Assembly: GCF_005771675.1 (NCBI RefSeq)
Contig: NZ_VAJM01000002.1
Coordinates: forward strand, 186,001 to 250,000
Origin: Hymenobacter jeollabukensis
GTDB taxonomy: Bacteria; Bacteroidota; Bacteroidia; Cytophagales; Hymenobacteraceae
Length of the DNA: 64,000 nt
Direction: 5' to 3'
Shown: positions 7,119 to 14,812 of the stretch, piece by piece
How positions within the stretch are numbered: position 1 is the first letter of the stretch
Layout of the letters: every line of letters starts with the position of its first letter
Made by a program: the position numbers and the translations under genes
Notes under the pieces: model-generated
Database searches by the model: none
What the model saw: the letters and a program-made list of their open reading frames with translations, nothing else
What the model was told of the DNA's origin: nothing

Positions 7119-7308
7119 AGTATTGGCTGGCGCCGGTTTAGCGACGAAGGAGCGTAACCGGTGTCTAAGAATAAGGCAGGCTTTCAGCCTGCGCCCGATG
7201 CCCAGCCGCGCCTGCCCGACTAATAGAGCAATACGCAGGTTGGAAACCTGCTTGATGTCGGGCACCGGTTACGCAACTTCCAGTTGCTAAACCGGCGCCA
7301 GTCAGCCG
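7119..7308. repeat. Compound palindromic element between kptA and a microprotein gene
   Basis: Outer arms GGCGCCGGTTTAGC and GCTAAACCGGCGCC, then GCGTAACCGGTG paired with CACCGGTTACGC. Inside lie two smaller hairpins of related sequence, GCAGGCTTTCAGCCTGC and GCAGGTTGGAAACCTGC. The whole 190-bp stretch can fold end to end. It fills the gap between two convergent genes, starting 3 bases after the kptA stop and ending 3 bases before the stop of the minus-strand gene. Confidence 0.8.
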
Positions 7309-7310
7309 GC

Positions 7311-7424
7311 CTACCCGAAAAACACAAACATCAGCGCCAGGGCCACGATGAACACCAGGTACATCAGCCCGTCGGTGAGGATGTACTGCCGGTAGCGGCG
7401 GTAAAAGTCGCGGAGACGCTGCAT
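7311..7424 (-). CDS. 37-residue single-helix membrane microprotein
   Basis: From the ATG at 7424: MQRLRDFYRRYRQYILTDGL, then a hydrophobic helix (MYLVFIVALALMFVFFG) to the end. The Arg/Tyr-rich N-terminus predicts a cytoplasmic N-terminus with the helix in the inner membrane. A TACCTTTG promoter element at 7449-7456 supports expression. It is divergent from recJ. No family is recognised; it could be a small regulatory or structural membrane peptide. Confidence 0.6.
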   Translation of the reverse strand: MQRLRDFYRRYRQYILTDGLMYLVFIVALALMFVFFG

Positions 7425-7448
7425 GATAGGAGAGGGGCGGTGCGGCCC

Positions 7449-7456
7449 CAAAGGTA
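7449..7456 (-). promoter_or_regulatory. -7 promoter element TACCTTTG for the microprotein gene
   Basis: Exact TAnnTTTG match on the minus strand, 25 bases before the ATG at 7424. Confidence 0.55.
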
Positions 7457-7510
7457 CGCAGCCCGCCCCGCCAGCGGGCCCTGGACGGTGGAATCCCAAG
7501 GTTTTCTTCT

Positions 7511-7518
7511 TACTTTTG
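7511..7518 (+). promoter_or_regulatory. -7 promoter element TACTTTTG for recJ
   Basis: Exact TAnnTTTG match, 21 bases before the recJ ATG at 7540, in a pyrimidine-rich tract. Confidence 0.6.
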
Positions 7519-7539
7519 AAGATAACGCCGTCCCCACCC

Positions 7540-9282
7540 ATGCTGAAACGTTGGATTCGTAAGCCCGCGCCCGACCCGGAACAGGTCCGCCACCTTTCCG
7601 AGGCCCTGCGCGTCAACGAGTCCATTATCAGCCTGCTCTGCCAGCGCGGTATCGGCACCTACGACGAGGCCAAGTCCTACTTCCGCCCCGACCTGGCGGA
7701 GCTGCCCGACCCCATGCTCATGCGCGACATGGACCGGGCCGTGCAGCGCCTCACCGACGCGCTCTTCCACGAGGAAAAAGTGCTGGTGTACGGCGACTAC
7801 GACGTGGACGGCACCACCTCGGTGGCCCTGGTGTACTCCTACCTGCGCACCCTGTTCGGCCCCGCCCGCATCGATTACTACATCCCGGACCGCTACATCG
7901 AGGGCTACGGCATTTCGACCATCGGCATCGACTGGGCGGCCAAGAATGGCTACAAGCTCATCGTGGCCCTGGACTGCGGGGTGAAGTCGGTCGACAAAAT
8001 CAGCTACGCCCGCGAGTTGGGCGTGGACTTCATCGTGTGTGACCACCACCTGCCCGGCGACGAGCTGCCGCCCGCCGTGGCCGTGCTCGACCCCAAGCGC
8101 CCCGACTGCCCGTACCCCTACAAGGAGCTGTCGGGCTGCGGCGTGGGCTTCAAGCTGATGCAGGCCCTGTGCCAGAGCCAGGGCTTCGACGAGCAGCCGC
8201 TGCTGGAGCTGCTGGACCTGCTGGCCGTCAGCATCGCCGCCGACATCGTGCCCATCACCGGCGAAAACCGCCTGCTGATGTACCACGGGCTGAAACGACT
8301 CAACGACCCGGCCATCGAAACGCGGCCGGGGCTGTACGCGCTGCGGCAGCTGGCCGGCCTGCGCGAGGGGCCGCTGAACGTGAGCAGCCTGGTGTTCGGC
8401 TTCGCGCCCCGCATCAATGCCGCCGGCCGCCTCGGCGACGCCAAACGCTCGGTGGCCATGCTGCTGAGCGAAACCGCCGAGCAGGCCCTGGCCACTGCCT
8501 CGGTGGTCGACCAGACCAACACCGAGCGCCGCGGCTTCGACACGCGCATCACCGAGGAGGCCCTGCACATGATCGAGACGGACGAGCTGCTGCGCAACTC
8601 CCGCTCCACGGTGCTCTTCAAGCAGGACTGGCACAAGGGCGTCATCGGCATCGTGGCCTCGCGCTGCCTCGACAAGTACTACCGCCCCACCGTCATCCTC
8701 ACCGAATCCAACGGCAAGGCCACCGGCTCGGCCCGCTCGGTGGTGGGCTTCGACGTGCACCAGGCCATCGTGGAGTGCTCCGATTTGCTGGAGCAGTACG
8801 GCGGGCACATGTACGCGGCGGGCCTCACGCTGCCGCTGGAAAACGTGCCCGAGTTCCGCCGCCGCTTCGAGGCCGTGGTGTCGTCCCGCCTCACCGACGA
8901 GCAGATGATTCCGCCGGTCGACATCGACCTGCCGCTGCGCCTGCGCGACGTGACGTGGAGCTTCTACAACCTGCTGCACCAGATGGAGCCCTTCGGCCCC
9001 GGCAACAGCAGCCCGGTGTTCGTATCGGAGCAGGTGTACGCGGTGCCCGGTTCGGCCAAGGTCGTGGGCAACTCCCACCTGAAGCTGACCTTGATGCAGG
9101 AGGATTCCAGCCCCATCGAGGCCATCGGCTTCGGGCTGGCCGAGCATTTCGTGCGCATCAGCCAGGGCCAGCCGTTCAGCGTGTGCTACAACCTGGACGT
9201 GAACGAGTGGCGCGGGCAGAAGTCCCTGCAGCTGCGGCTGAAGGACATCGGCTGGGGCGACGTGGTTCCGTCCGCATCGTAG
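7540..9282 (+). CDS. recJ: Single-stranded-DNA-specific exonuclease RecJ
   Basis: A 580-residue 5'-3' ssDNA exonuclease used in recombination and mismatch/base-excision repair. The ATG at 7540 fits the promoter at 7511. DHH-family motifs are visible in order: VYGDYDVDGTTS (metal), DYYIPDRYIEGYG, ALDCG, VCDHHLPGDELP (DHH), and in DHHA1 APRINAAGRLGDAKRSV with GSARS and GGHMYAAG further on. The C-terminal OB-like part (PVFVSEQVYAVPG...LQLRLKDI) is present, so the protein is full length. The TAG stop lies in the arm of a palindrome shared with doxX. Confidence 0.95.
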   Translation: MLKRWIRKPAPDPEQVRHLSEALRVNESIISLLCQRGIGTYDEAKSYFRPDLAELPDPMLMRDMDRAVQRLTDALFHEEKVLVYGDYDVDGTTSVALVYSYLRTLFGPARIDYYIPDRYIEGYGISTIGIDWAAKNGYKLIVALDCGVKSVDKISYARELGVDFIVCDHHLPGDELPPAVAVLDPKRPDCPYPYKELSGCGVGFKLMQALCQSQGFDEQPLLELLDLLAVSIAADIVPITGENRLLMYHGLKRLNDPAIETRPGLYALRQLAGLREGPLNVSSLVFGFAPRINAAGRLGDAKRSVAMLLSETAEQALATASVVDQTNTERRGFDTRITEEALHMIETDELLRNSRSTVLFKQDWHKGVIGIVASRCLDKYYRPTVILTESNGKATGSARSVVGFDVHQAIVECSDLLEQYGGHMYAAGLTLPLENVPEFRRRFEAVVSSRLTDEQMIPPVDIDLPLRLRDVTWSFYNLLHQMEPFGPGNSSPVFVSEQVYAVPGSAKVVGNSHLKLTLMQEDSSPIEAIGFGLAEHFVRISQGQPFSVCYNLDVNEWRGQKSLQLRLKDIGWGDVVPSAS

Positions 9283-9379
9283 CGCGAACCGCAGGTCGAC
9301 ACAGTCGACTTTCAGTTCGCGTAGCCTGACGTGTGAGCGTGCGTCGTGTTGGAATACGCGAACTGAAAGTTCGCGCTAC
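9279..9379. repeat. GTAGCGCGAAC palindrome spanning the recJ and doxX stop codons
   Basis: The right arm is TACGCGAACTGAAAGTTCGC + GCTAC (9354-9378). The left arm is its reverse complement interrupted by about 19 bases that contain a small GTCGAC...GTCGAC repeat. The TAG of recJ (9280-9282) and the TAG of doxX (complement of 9376-9378) are the same bases of the two arms. Arms of about 25 bp flank a centre of about 35 bp. Confidence 0.85.
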
Positions 9380-9780
9380 ATCCGCCTGCGCAGCGCGTCC
9401 ACGCTCCACGGGCCGGCACCGGCGGCGCTGAGGTATAAGAAGATAAAGCAGAAGAGTACGGCCGACTCGCCGCCGTTCTGAATGGGTAGCGGCGCCTGCG
9501 GAAAGTGGGCTTTGAAATATGCCACGGCCATTTCACCGGCCAGCAGAAAGGCCACCGGCCGCGTGAGGAAGCCCAGCAGCAGAAGCAGCCCGCCGCCAAA
9601 CTCCAGGATGCCGGCCACGCCCATCAGCGACGCCAGCTCCACCGGGCCGTGCTCCCCGGCCGGCACGTTGAACAGTTTCTGCGCGCCGTGCAGCACAAAC
9701 AGGAAGGCGGCCACGATGCGCAGCACGCTGAGCAGGCGCGGGGCCCAGGTGGCGACGACGGAATCATTGAGGGTAGCCAT
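9376..9780 (-). CDS. DoxX family membrane protein
   Basis: A 134-residue four-helix inner-membrane protein. LLSVLRIVAAFLFVLHGAQK is the standard DoxX first helix, followed by LMGVAGILEFGGGLLLLLGF, TRPVAFLLAGEMAVAYFKAH with PQAPLPIQNGGESAVL, and a last helix LFCFIFLYLSAAG. DoxX proteins are linked to quinone metabolism and oxidative stress, but the role of this subgroup is not established. It is convergent with recJ. Confidence 0.9.
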   Translation of the reverse strand: MATLNDSVVATWAPRLLSVLRIVAAFLFVLHGAQKLFNVPAGEHGPVELASLMGVAGILEFGGGLLLLLGFLTRPVAFLLAGEMAVAYFKAHFPQAPLPIQNGGESAVLFCFIFLYLSAAGAGPWSVDALRRRM

Positions 9781-9900
9781 GAGCGGGGTTGGGCTTGGTT
9801 GCTACTGCCCTGCTACGGACTGGTAGTGGTGTGCGTTGGCGACGCGGCTTGGGCTGGCAGCCAGCATCCTCCTTCCATCCATGATATCCAGACGATGTTG

Positions 9901-9965
9901 CCGTGACATACTAATGTCACGCCGAGGACGATAGTATGTCACGGTCATGACATACTATCGTCCTC
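9901..9965. promoter_or_regulatory. Triple TGACATACTA repeat able to form alternative hairpins
   Basis: TGACATACTA occurs at 9904-9913, inverted at 9932-9941 and direct again at 9948-9957. The middle copy can pair with the left one (CCGTGACATACTA / TAGTATGTCACGG) or with the right one (GAGGACGATAGTATGTCA / TGACATACTATCGTCCTC), not both. It lies about 100 bases upstream of the M61 peptidase gene. It could be an operator array, a switchable leader structure or a repeat remnant. Confidence 0.5.
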
Positions 9966-10060
9966 TTTTCGGCCTGTGCGAAGCCACCGCAGCCCGTACC
10001 GGGTTTTCGCGTCAGTTGGCGGCTGGCCGCTACATTAGCCCGCGGCTTATGCTTCTGCCC

Positions 10061-11926
10061 ATGAAACTGTCCCTATTCGGCGCCGGCTTCGGCGCGCTCG
10101 TATCCCTGGCCGCGCAGGCTCAAACGGCCCCGGCCGGCACCTACCGCATCAGCGTCGACACCAAAGCGGTGGCCTCGTCCGATCAGCTGCGCATCGTCGT
10201 CAATACCCCGCCGGTGCAGCAGGACCAGGTGACCTACGTGATGCCCAGCGTCATTCCCGGCTCGTACTCGAAGAAGGACTACGGCCGCTTCGTGCAGAAC
10301 TTTACGGCCTACGACGACAAGGGCAAGAAGCTGAAATTCAAGCGTGAGGGTCAGAACCTGTTCGTCATCGACAAGGCCAAGAAGCTCACCCGCCTGGAAT
10401 ACACCGTCGACGACACCTGGGACGCCAAGCAGGATGAGGGCTACATCTTCCAGCCCGGCGGCACCAACTTCGACGCCTCGCCCCAGCACCCCAATTATGT
10501 GCTGAACCACTACGGCCTCTACGGCTACCTCGAAGGCTACAAGATGCTGCCCTACGAGGTGAAGGTGCAGCACGCACCCGAGCTGTACGCCGCCACCGGC
10601 CTGCCCGCCCGCCGCACCGGCACCGAGGACACTTTCACGGCCGATTCCTACGTGACCCTGGCCGACGGCCCCATCCTCTACAGCAAGCCCGATACCGTCA
10701 GCTTCGTGGCCGGTGGGGCGCGCATCGGGGTGGCGGTGGTGTCGGAAACGGGCAAGGTGCGGGCCCGGCAGGTGGCCGAAACCATGCGGCCCATGGCCGA
10801 GGCGCTGGGCCAGTTTTTCGGGCAGATGCCGGTGCCGCGCTACCAGTTTCTGATGTATTTCCCCGATTACCAGACGTCCACGGTGGTCAACCGCCAGACC
10901 GGCGGCTTCGGGGCCATGGAGCACTCTTACTCCTCGGTGTACTTCCTGCCCGAGCGCGACGACCAGCAGGCCATGAACGAGATGGTGCTGGAAGTGGCCT
11001 CGCACGAGTTTCTGCACATGCTGGCCCCGCTCAACATTCACTCCCGCGAAATCGGCGAGTTTGACTTCCGCGACCCGAAAATGTCGCAGCACCTGTGGCT
11101 GTACGAGGGCGTAACGGAGTATTTCGCCCACCTCGTGCAGGTGCAGGCCGGGCTGACTACGGAGGAGCAGTTCCGCAAGACCATGCGCGAAAAGGTGCAG
11201 GACGCCAGCAAGTACCCCACCGGCGTATCGTTCACCGAAATGAGCCGGCGCATCCTCGAAAAGCCCTACGACGCGATGTACGAGAACGTGTACAAGAAGG
11301 GCGCCCTCATCGGCCTGCTGCTCGATATCCGCATTCAGGAGCTGACCAAGGGCCAGAAGAGCCTGCGCGACGTGCTGCTGACGTTGCGCCAGAAGTACGG
11401 CCCCACCCGCTCCTTCGAGGACGCCCAGCTGATTCCGGAGGTCGTGGCCCTCACCCACCCGCAGGTGCAGGAGTTTTTCGACCGCTACGTCATCGGCACC
11501 GAGGCACTGCCCCTGCAGGAGTACTTGAGCAAAATCGGCTGGAACTACGCCGACCGCGCCCCGGCCAAGGTGAAGGCCTTCGGGCAGATCGGCTTCGCCT
11601 ACGACGAGAAAAAGCAGGAGTTCCGGGCCGTGAACGTGAAACCCCAGACCAACGCCTTCGGCCTGCAGCCCGGCGACGTCATTGTGGCCGTCGACGGGCG
11701 GCCCGTCACGATGCAGAACGCCGAGCAGCTGCTGCGCCCCCTGGTCGACGAGCCTGCCACCGACGCGGCTGTGCGCCTGACCGTGCGCCGCGGCACGGCC
11801 ACCACCGAAGCCCAGGGCCAGCCGCGCGAGTACGACGTGGAAATTCCGTTCTATCTGGCGCCCAGCGCCACGCCGACGCCTGAGCAGTTGGCCCTGCGCC
11901 AGGCGCTGCTGGGCAAGCGGGGGTAA
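10061..11926 (+). CDS. M61 family metallopeptidase with PDZ domain
   Basis: A 621-residue protein. The ATG at 10061 gives the signal peptide MKLSLFGAGFGALVSLAAQA; an ATG at 10049 is possible. An N-terminal beta domain (residues 25-200) is followed by GFGAMEHSYSSVYFLPE and the zinc motif SHEFLHMLAPLNIHSREIGE, with the third-ligand Glu in WLYEGVTEYFAHL. Near residue 515 a PDZ domain starts (GFAYDEKKQEFRAVNVKPQT, then GLQPGDVIVAVDGRPV). M61 enzymes are glycyl aminopeptidases; this one is probably periplasmic. Transcribed alone. Confidence 0.92.
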   Translation: MKLSLFGAGFGALVSLAAQAQTAPAGTYRISVDTKAVASSDQLRIVVNTPPVQQDQVTYVMPSVIPGSYSKKDYGRFVQNFTAYDDKGKKLKFKREGQNLFVIDKAKKLTRLEYTVDDTWDAKQDEGYIFQPGGTNFDASPQHPNYVLNHYGLYGYLEGYKMLPYEVKVQHAPELYAATGLPARRTGTEDTFTADSYVTLADGPILYSKPDTVSFVAGGARIGVAVVSETGKVRARQVAETMRPMAEALGQFFGQMPVPRYQFLMYFPDYQTSTVVNRQTGGFGAMEHSYSSVYFLPERDDQQAMNEMVLEVASHEFLHMLAPLNIHSREIGEFDFRDPKMSQHLWLYEGVTEYFAHLVQVQAGLTTEEQFRKTMREKVQDASKYPTGVSFTEMSRRILEKPYDAMYENVYKKGALIGLLLDIRIQELTKGQKSLRDVLLTLRQKYGPTRSFEDAQLIPEVVALTHPQVQEFFDRYVIGTEALPLQEYLSKIGWNYADRAPAKVKAFGQIGFAYDEKKQEFRAVNVKPQTNAFGLQPGDVIVAVDGRPVTMQNAEQLLRPLVDEPATDAAVRLTVRRGTATTEAQGQPREYDVEIPFYLAPSATPTPEQLALRQALLGKRG

Positions 11927-12168
11927 CGAAAGAGGCGGCCCTTTCCTCGAAAAGCCAAGCGAAACGCCTTCACGTCGAAGCCGGTGGCGCGCTGCTCGAT
12001 AAGCTGGCGGTACGGGTTGGCCTGCCGCAGCACCGAGTCGCGGACGGCGGTAGCCTGATTGATATCGGTAACGGCTTGGGCCTGAGCGAAACGCGGTGGC
12101 AAGCTCAGGGACGCCGCCGCAACGGCAACCAGGCAAACTCGGTGAAAGAGCATAAATGTGTTGGACAT
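11851..12168 (-). CDS. Possible small secreted protein, or remnant of a truncated gene
   Basis: From the ATG at 12168 (or 12153) the frame encodes a convincing signal peptide (LFHRVCLVAVAAASLSLPPR, then FAQAQA) followed by VTDINQATAVRDSVLRQANP and an Arg-rich stretch. The last 25 codons are antisense to the 3' end of the M61 gene and have an unnatural composition, so the original C-terminus may be lost. A near-promoter CATTTTTG lies about 15 bases before the ATG. No family is recognised. It is either a real ~105-residue protein or the 5' end of a decayed gene. Confidence 0.35.
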   Translation of the reverse strand: MSNTFMLFHRVCLVAVAAASLSLPPRFAQAQAVTDINQATAVRDSVLRQANPYRQLIEQRATGFDVKAFRLAFRGKGRLFRYPRLPSSAWRRANCSGVGVALGAR

Positions 12169-12252
12169 GCAGTGCAAAAATGGCGTTTGACGCCGTTACA
12201 GGGCTATTATTCGTGCCAACTCGACCGCATCAGCTGCCGCGGCCGAGAATGT

Positions 12253-12260
12253 TAACTTTG
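12253..12260 (+). promoter_or_regulatory. -7 promoter element TAACTTTG for lptB
   Basis: Exact TAnnTTTG match ending 7 bases before the lptB ATG at 12268. It implies a transcript with little or no 5' leader. Confidence 0.6.
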
Positions 12261-12267
12261 CCTGCAC

Positions 12268-12999
12268 ATGATCCTGCGCGCCGAACACCTCGTCAAGAAA
12301 TACAAGCAACGCACCGTCGTCAACGACATGAGCCTGCACGTGGAGCAGGGCGAAATCGTGGGCCTGCTCGGGCCCAACGGCGCGGGCAAAACCACCTCGT
12401 TCTACATGACGGTGGGCATGGTGAAGCCCAACGAGGGCCGCATTTTCCTGGACGACGAGGACATTACCTCCCTGCCCATCTACCAGCGCGCCCGCCGCGG
12501 CATCGGCTATCTGGCCCAGGAAGCCTCGGTGTTTCGCGACCTGACGGTGGAGGAAAACATCCTCTCGGTGCTGGAAATGACCAACCTGCCCAAGCAGGCC
12601 CAGCGCGACAAGGTGGAGGAGCTGCTCAATGAGTTTAGCCTCACCCACGTGCGCAAAAACCTCGGCCGCGTACTTTCGGGCGGGGAGCGGCGCCGCACCG
12701 AAATTGCCCGCGCCCTGGCCGTCGACCCCAAGTTCGTGCTCCTCGATGAGCCCTTCGCCGGCGTCGACCCCATTGCCGTGGAGGAAATCCAGGGCATCGT
12801 GGCCAAGCTCAAGCACAAGAACATCGGCATCCTCATCACCGACCACAACGTGAACGAGACGCTCAGCATCGTCGACCGCGCCTACCTGCTCTTCGAGGGC
12901 AAGCTGCTCAAGGCCGGCACCGCCGAGGAGCTGGCCGCCGACGAGATGGTGCGCCGCGTGTACCTGGGCAAGCACTTCGAGCTGAAGCGAAAGGTCTGA
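12268..12999 (+). CDS. lptB: LPS export ABC transporter ATP-binding protein LptB
   Basis: A 243-residue ATPase of the LptB2FG complex, which extracts lipopolysaccharide from the inner membrane for transport to the cell surface. Walker A is [13 protein letters not shown], the Q-loop follows in [19 protein letters not shown], the signature is [15 protein letters not shown], Walker B is [20 protein letters not shown] and the switch His is in TDHNV. The [18 protein letters not shown] combination is diagnostic of LptB. lptF, lptG, lptA and lptC are not nearby. The stop is directly followed by a CACGGATT repeat. Confidence 0.95.
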   Translation: MILRAEHLVKKYKQRTVVNDMSLHVEQGEIVGLLGPNGAGKTTSFYMTVGMVKPNEGRIFLDDEDITSLPIYQRARRGIGYLAQEASVFRDLTVEENILSVLEMTNLPKQAQRDKVEELLNEFSLTHVRKNLGRVLSGGERRRTEIARALAVDPKFVLLDEPFAGVDPIAVEEIQGIVAKLKHKNIGILITDHNVNETLSIVDRAYLLFEGKLLKAGTAEELAADEMVRRVYLGKHFELKRKV

Positions 13000-13243
13000 C
13001 CACGGATTCAGGCGGATTTTTCGGATGTCACGGATTTCGTGGACGATTAATCCGGGGCCAGTGGCTTCGCCTTTTCCAGCCCAAATGCCAGCCCGAAGTC
13101 ACGGCGTAGGAAAGTGGTAATTTGCCCCAAGAGGCCATACAGCAGCCGGTAGCTGCTCAGCTCCGTATGGATGCTGCTGCCTTAGCTGACGGGAACCGTC
13201 CCCAAAATCCGTCTAATCCGAAAAATCCGTCGAATCCGTGGTC
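13000..13243. repeat. CACGGATT-word inverted repeat
   Basis: The left arm (13000-13048) is built of CACGGATTC, GGCGGATTTTTCGG and CACGGATTTCGTGGACGA. The right arm (13204-13243) is the inverse, AAATCCGTC, AATCCGAAAAATCCGTC, GAATCCGTGGTC. The 155-bp centre is single copy. The left arm starts directly after the lptB stop; the right arm contains the GTG proposed as start of the GH3 gene. A single-arm copy of the same unit is at 30757-30805. Confidence 0.8.
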
Positions 13244-14764
13244 ATTGATACCCTGCTCACCTGGATGGTCAAGCCCCGCCTCGCCCGGCTGGAGCGCATC
13301 CGTACGGAGCCCCACGCCGTGCAGGCCGAGCTGCTGCAGGAGCTGCTGCGCACCGCCCGCCACACCGACTGGGGCCGGCTCTACGGCTACGCCGACGGCC
13401 TCTCGGCGCGGGAGCTGGCCCAGCGCGTGCCCGTGAGCAGCTACGAGCAGCTCTACCCATGGATTGAGCGCACCCTGCGCGGGGAGGACGACGTGCTCTG
13501 GCCCGGCCGCGTGCAGTGGTTTGCCAAGAGCAGCGGCACCACCAACGCCCGCAGCAAGTACATTCCCGTCACGGCCGCTTCGCTGGAAGACTGCCATTAC
13601 CGCGCCGGCCGCGACATGGTGGCCGTGGCCCAGACGCTCTACCCCGAAGCCGGCGTGCTGCGCGGCAAGACGCTGGCCCTCGGCGGCTCGCTCAGCCCCA
13701 ACACCTTCCGCCCCGACGACCCCGCCTCCCACATCGGCGACGTGTCGGCCATCATCATGCACAACCTGCCGGTGTGGGCCGAGTCGCGGCGCACGCCGCC
13801 GCTGGAGCTGGCCCTGCTGGGCGAGTGGGAAGAAAAGCTGGAGCGCATGGCCCGGCACGTGCTCACCGAAAACGTGGCCTGCCTGGCCGGCGTGCCCACC
13901 TGGATGATCGTGCTGCTGCGGCGCGTGTCGGAGCTGGCGGGCGGGGCGCCCGTCACGGAGGTGTGGCCCAACCTGCGCCTGTTTATGCACGGCGCGGTGG
14001 CTTTTGGGCCCTACCGCGAGCTGTTTCGCCAGCTCATCCCCGACGAGCGGATGCGCTACCTGGAAATCTACAACGCTTCCGAGGGCTACCTCGCCTTTCA
14101 GGACCAGCCCGACTCCCAGGACCTGCTGCTGCTCCTCGACCACGGCGTGTACTACGAATTCATACCGGTCGAGGAAATCGGGCGGGAGCACCCGCGCACG
14201 CTCACCCTGGAAGAAGTGGAAATTGGGCCCATCTACGCCCTGGTCATCAGCACCAACGCCGGCCTCTGGCGCTACCAGATCGGTGACACGGTGCGCTTCA
14301 CTTCGCTGGCGCCCTACCGCATCCGCATTGCGGGCCGCACCAAGCACTTTCTGAATGCCTTCGGCGAGGAAGTGGTGGTCGAAAACGCCGAAGCCGCCGT
14401 GGCCGCCGCCTGCGCCGCCACCGGCGCTCAGGTGCGCGACTATACCGCCGCCCCGGTGTACTTCGGCACCGGTGCCCATTCGCGCGGCGGCCACCAGTGG
14501 CTGATCGAATTTGCCCAGCCGCCCCGCGACGAAGCCCAGTTCGTGCAGGTGCTCGACGCAACGCTGCGCCAGCTCAACTCCGACTACGACGCCAAGCGCT
14601 ACCGCGACCTGGCCCTGCAGCCGCCGGTACTGACGGTGGCGCCGGCGGGCACCTTCGAGCACTGGCTGGCCCGGCGCGGCAAGCTGGGCGGGCAGCACAA
14701 GGTGCCGCGCCTGAGTAATTCCCGCGAGCTGCTGGACGAGCTGCTGCGCGAAGCGGCGGAATAA
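13238..14764 (+). CDS. GH3 auxin-responsive promoter family protein
   Basis: A 508-residue acyl-adenylate/thioester-forming protein of the GH3 family (PF03321). It begins VIDTLLTWMVKPRLARLERI, the family-typical start, so the GTG at 13238 inside a repeat arm is the best start; the first ATG at 13265 would cut the N-terminal helix. FAKSSGTTNARSKYIPVT is the P-loop-like ATP site, LEIYNASEGYLAFQD the second motif, and YRIRIAGRTKHFLNAFGEEV the hinge region. Plant GH3 enzymes join amino acids to jasmonate or auxin. The bacterial substrate is unknown. Confidence 0.88.
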   Translation: MVIDTLLTWMVKPRLARLERIRTEPHAVQAELLQELLRTARHTDWGRLYGYADGLSARELAQRVPVSSYEQLYPWIERTLRGEDDVLWPGRVQWFAKSSGTTNARSKYIPVTAASLEDCHYRAGRDMVAVAQTLYPEAGVLRGKTLALGGSLSPNTFRPDDPASHIGDVSAIIMHNLPVWAESRRTPPLELALLGEWEEKLERMARHVLTENVACLAGVPTWMIVLLRRVSELAGGAPVTEVWPNLRLFMHGAVAFGPYRELFRQLIPDERMRYLEIYNASEGYLAFQDQPDSQDLLLLLDHGVYYEFIPVEEIGREHPRTLTLEEVEIGPIYALVISTNAGLWRYQIGDTVRFTSLAPYRIRIAGRTKHFLNAFGEEVVVENAEAAVAAACAATGAQVRDYTAAPVYFGTGAHSRGGHQWLIEFAQPPRDEAQFVQVLDATLRQLNSDYDAKRYRDLALQPPVLTVAPAGTFEHWLARRGKLGGQHKVPRLSNSRELLDELLREAAE

Positions 14765-14766
14765 TC

Positions 14767-14782
14767 AACTAAATATTTAGTT
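14767..14782. promoter_or_regulatory. Perfect 16-bp AT-rich palindrome, possible operator
   Basis: AACTAAATATTTAGTT is a perfect palindrome just after the GH3 stop and 31 bases before the MORN lipoprotein ATG, striking in DNA of this GC content. It could bind a dimeric regulator or be part of the downstream promoter. No partner is known. Confidence 0.35.
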
Positions 14783-14812
14783 TAAGGGCCGAAACGTTAA
14801 TTTCTGCCCTTT

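Noticed and set aside
7510-9147. 545-codon frame antisense to recJ
   Set aside because: Shadow of recJ; no start context or motif.
9947-10060. Start of the M61 protein at 9947
   Set aside because: It begins within the TGACATACTA repeat, and the ATG at 10061 gives a proper signal peptide.
10073-12136. 687-codon minus-strand frame across the M61 gene
   Set aside because: Antisense shadow of an intact peptidase with zinc motif and PDZ domain.
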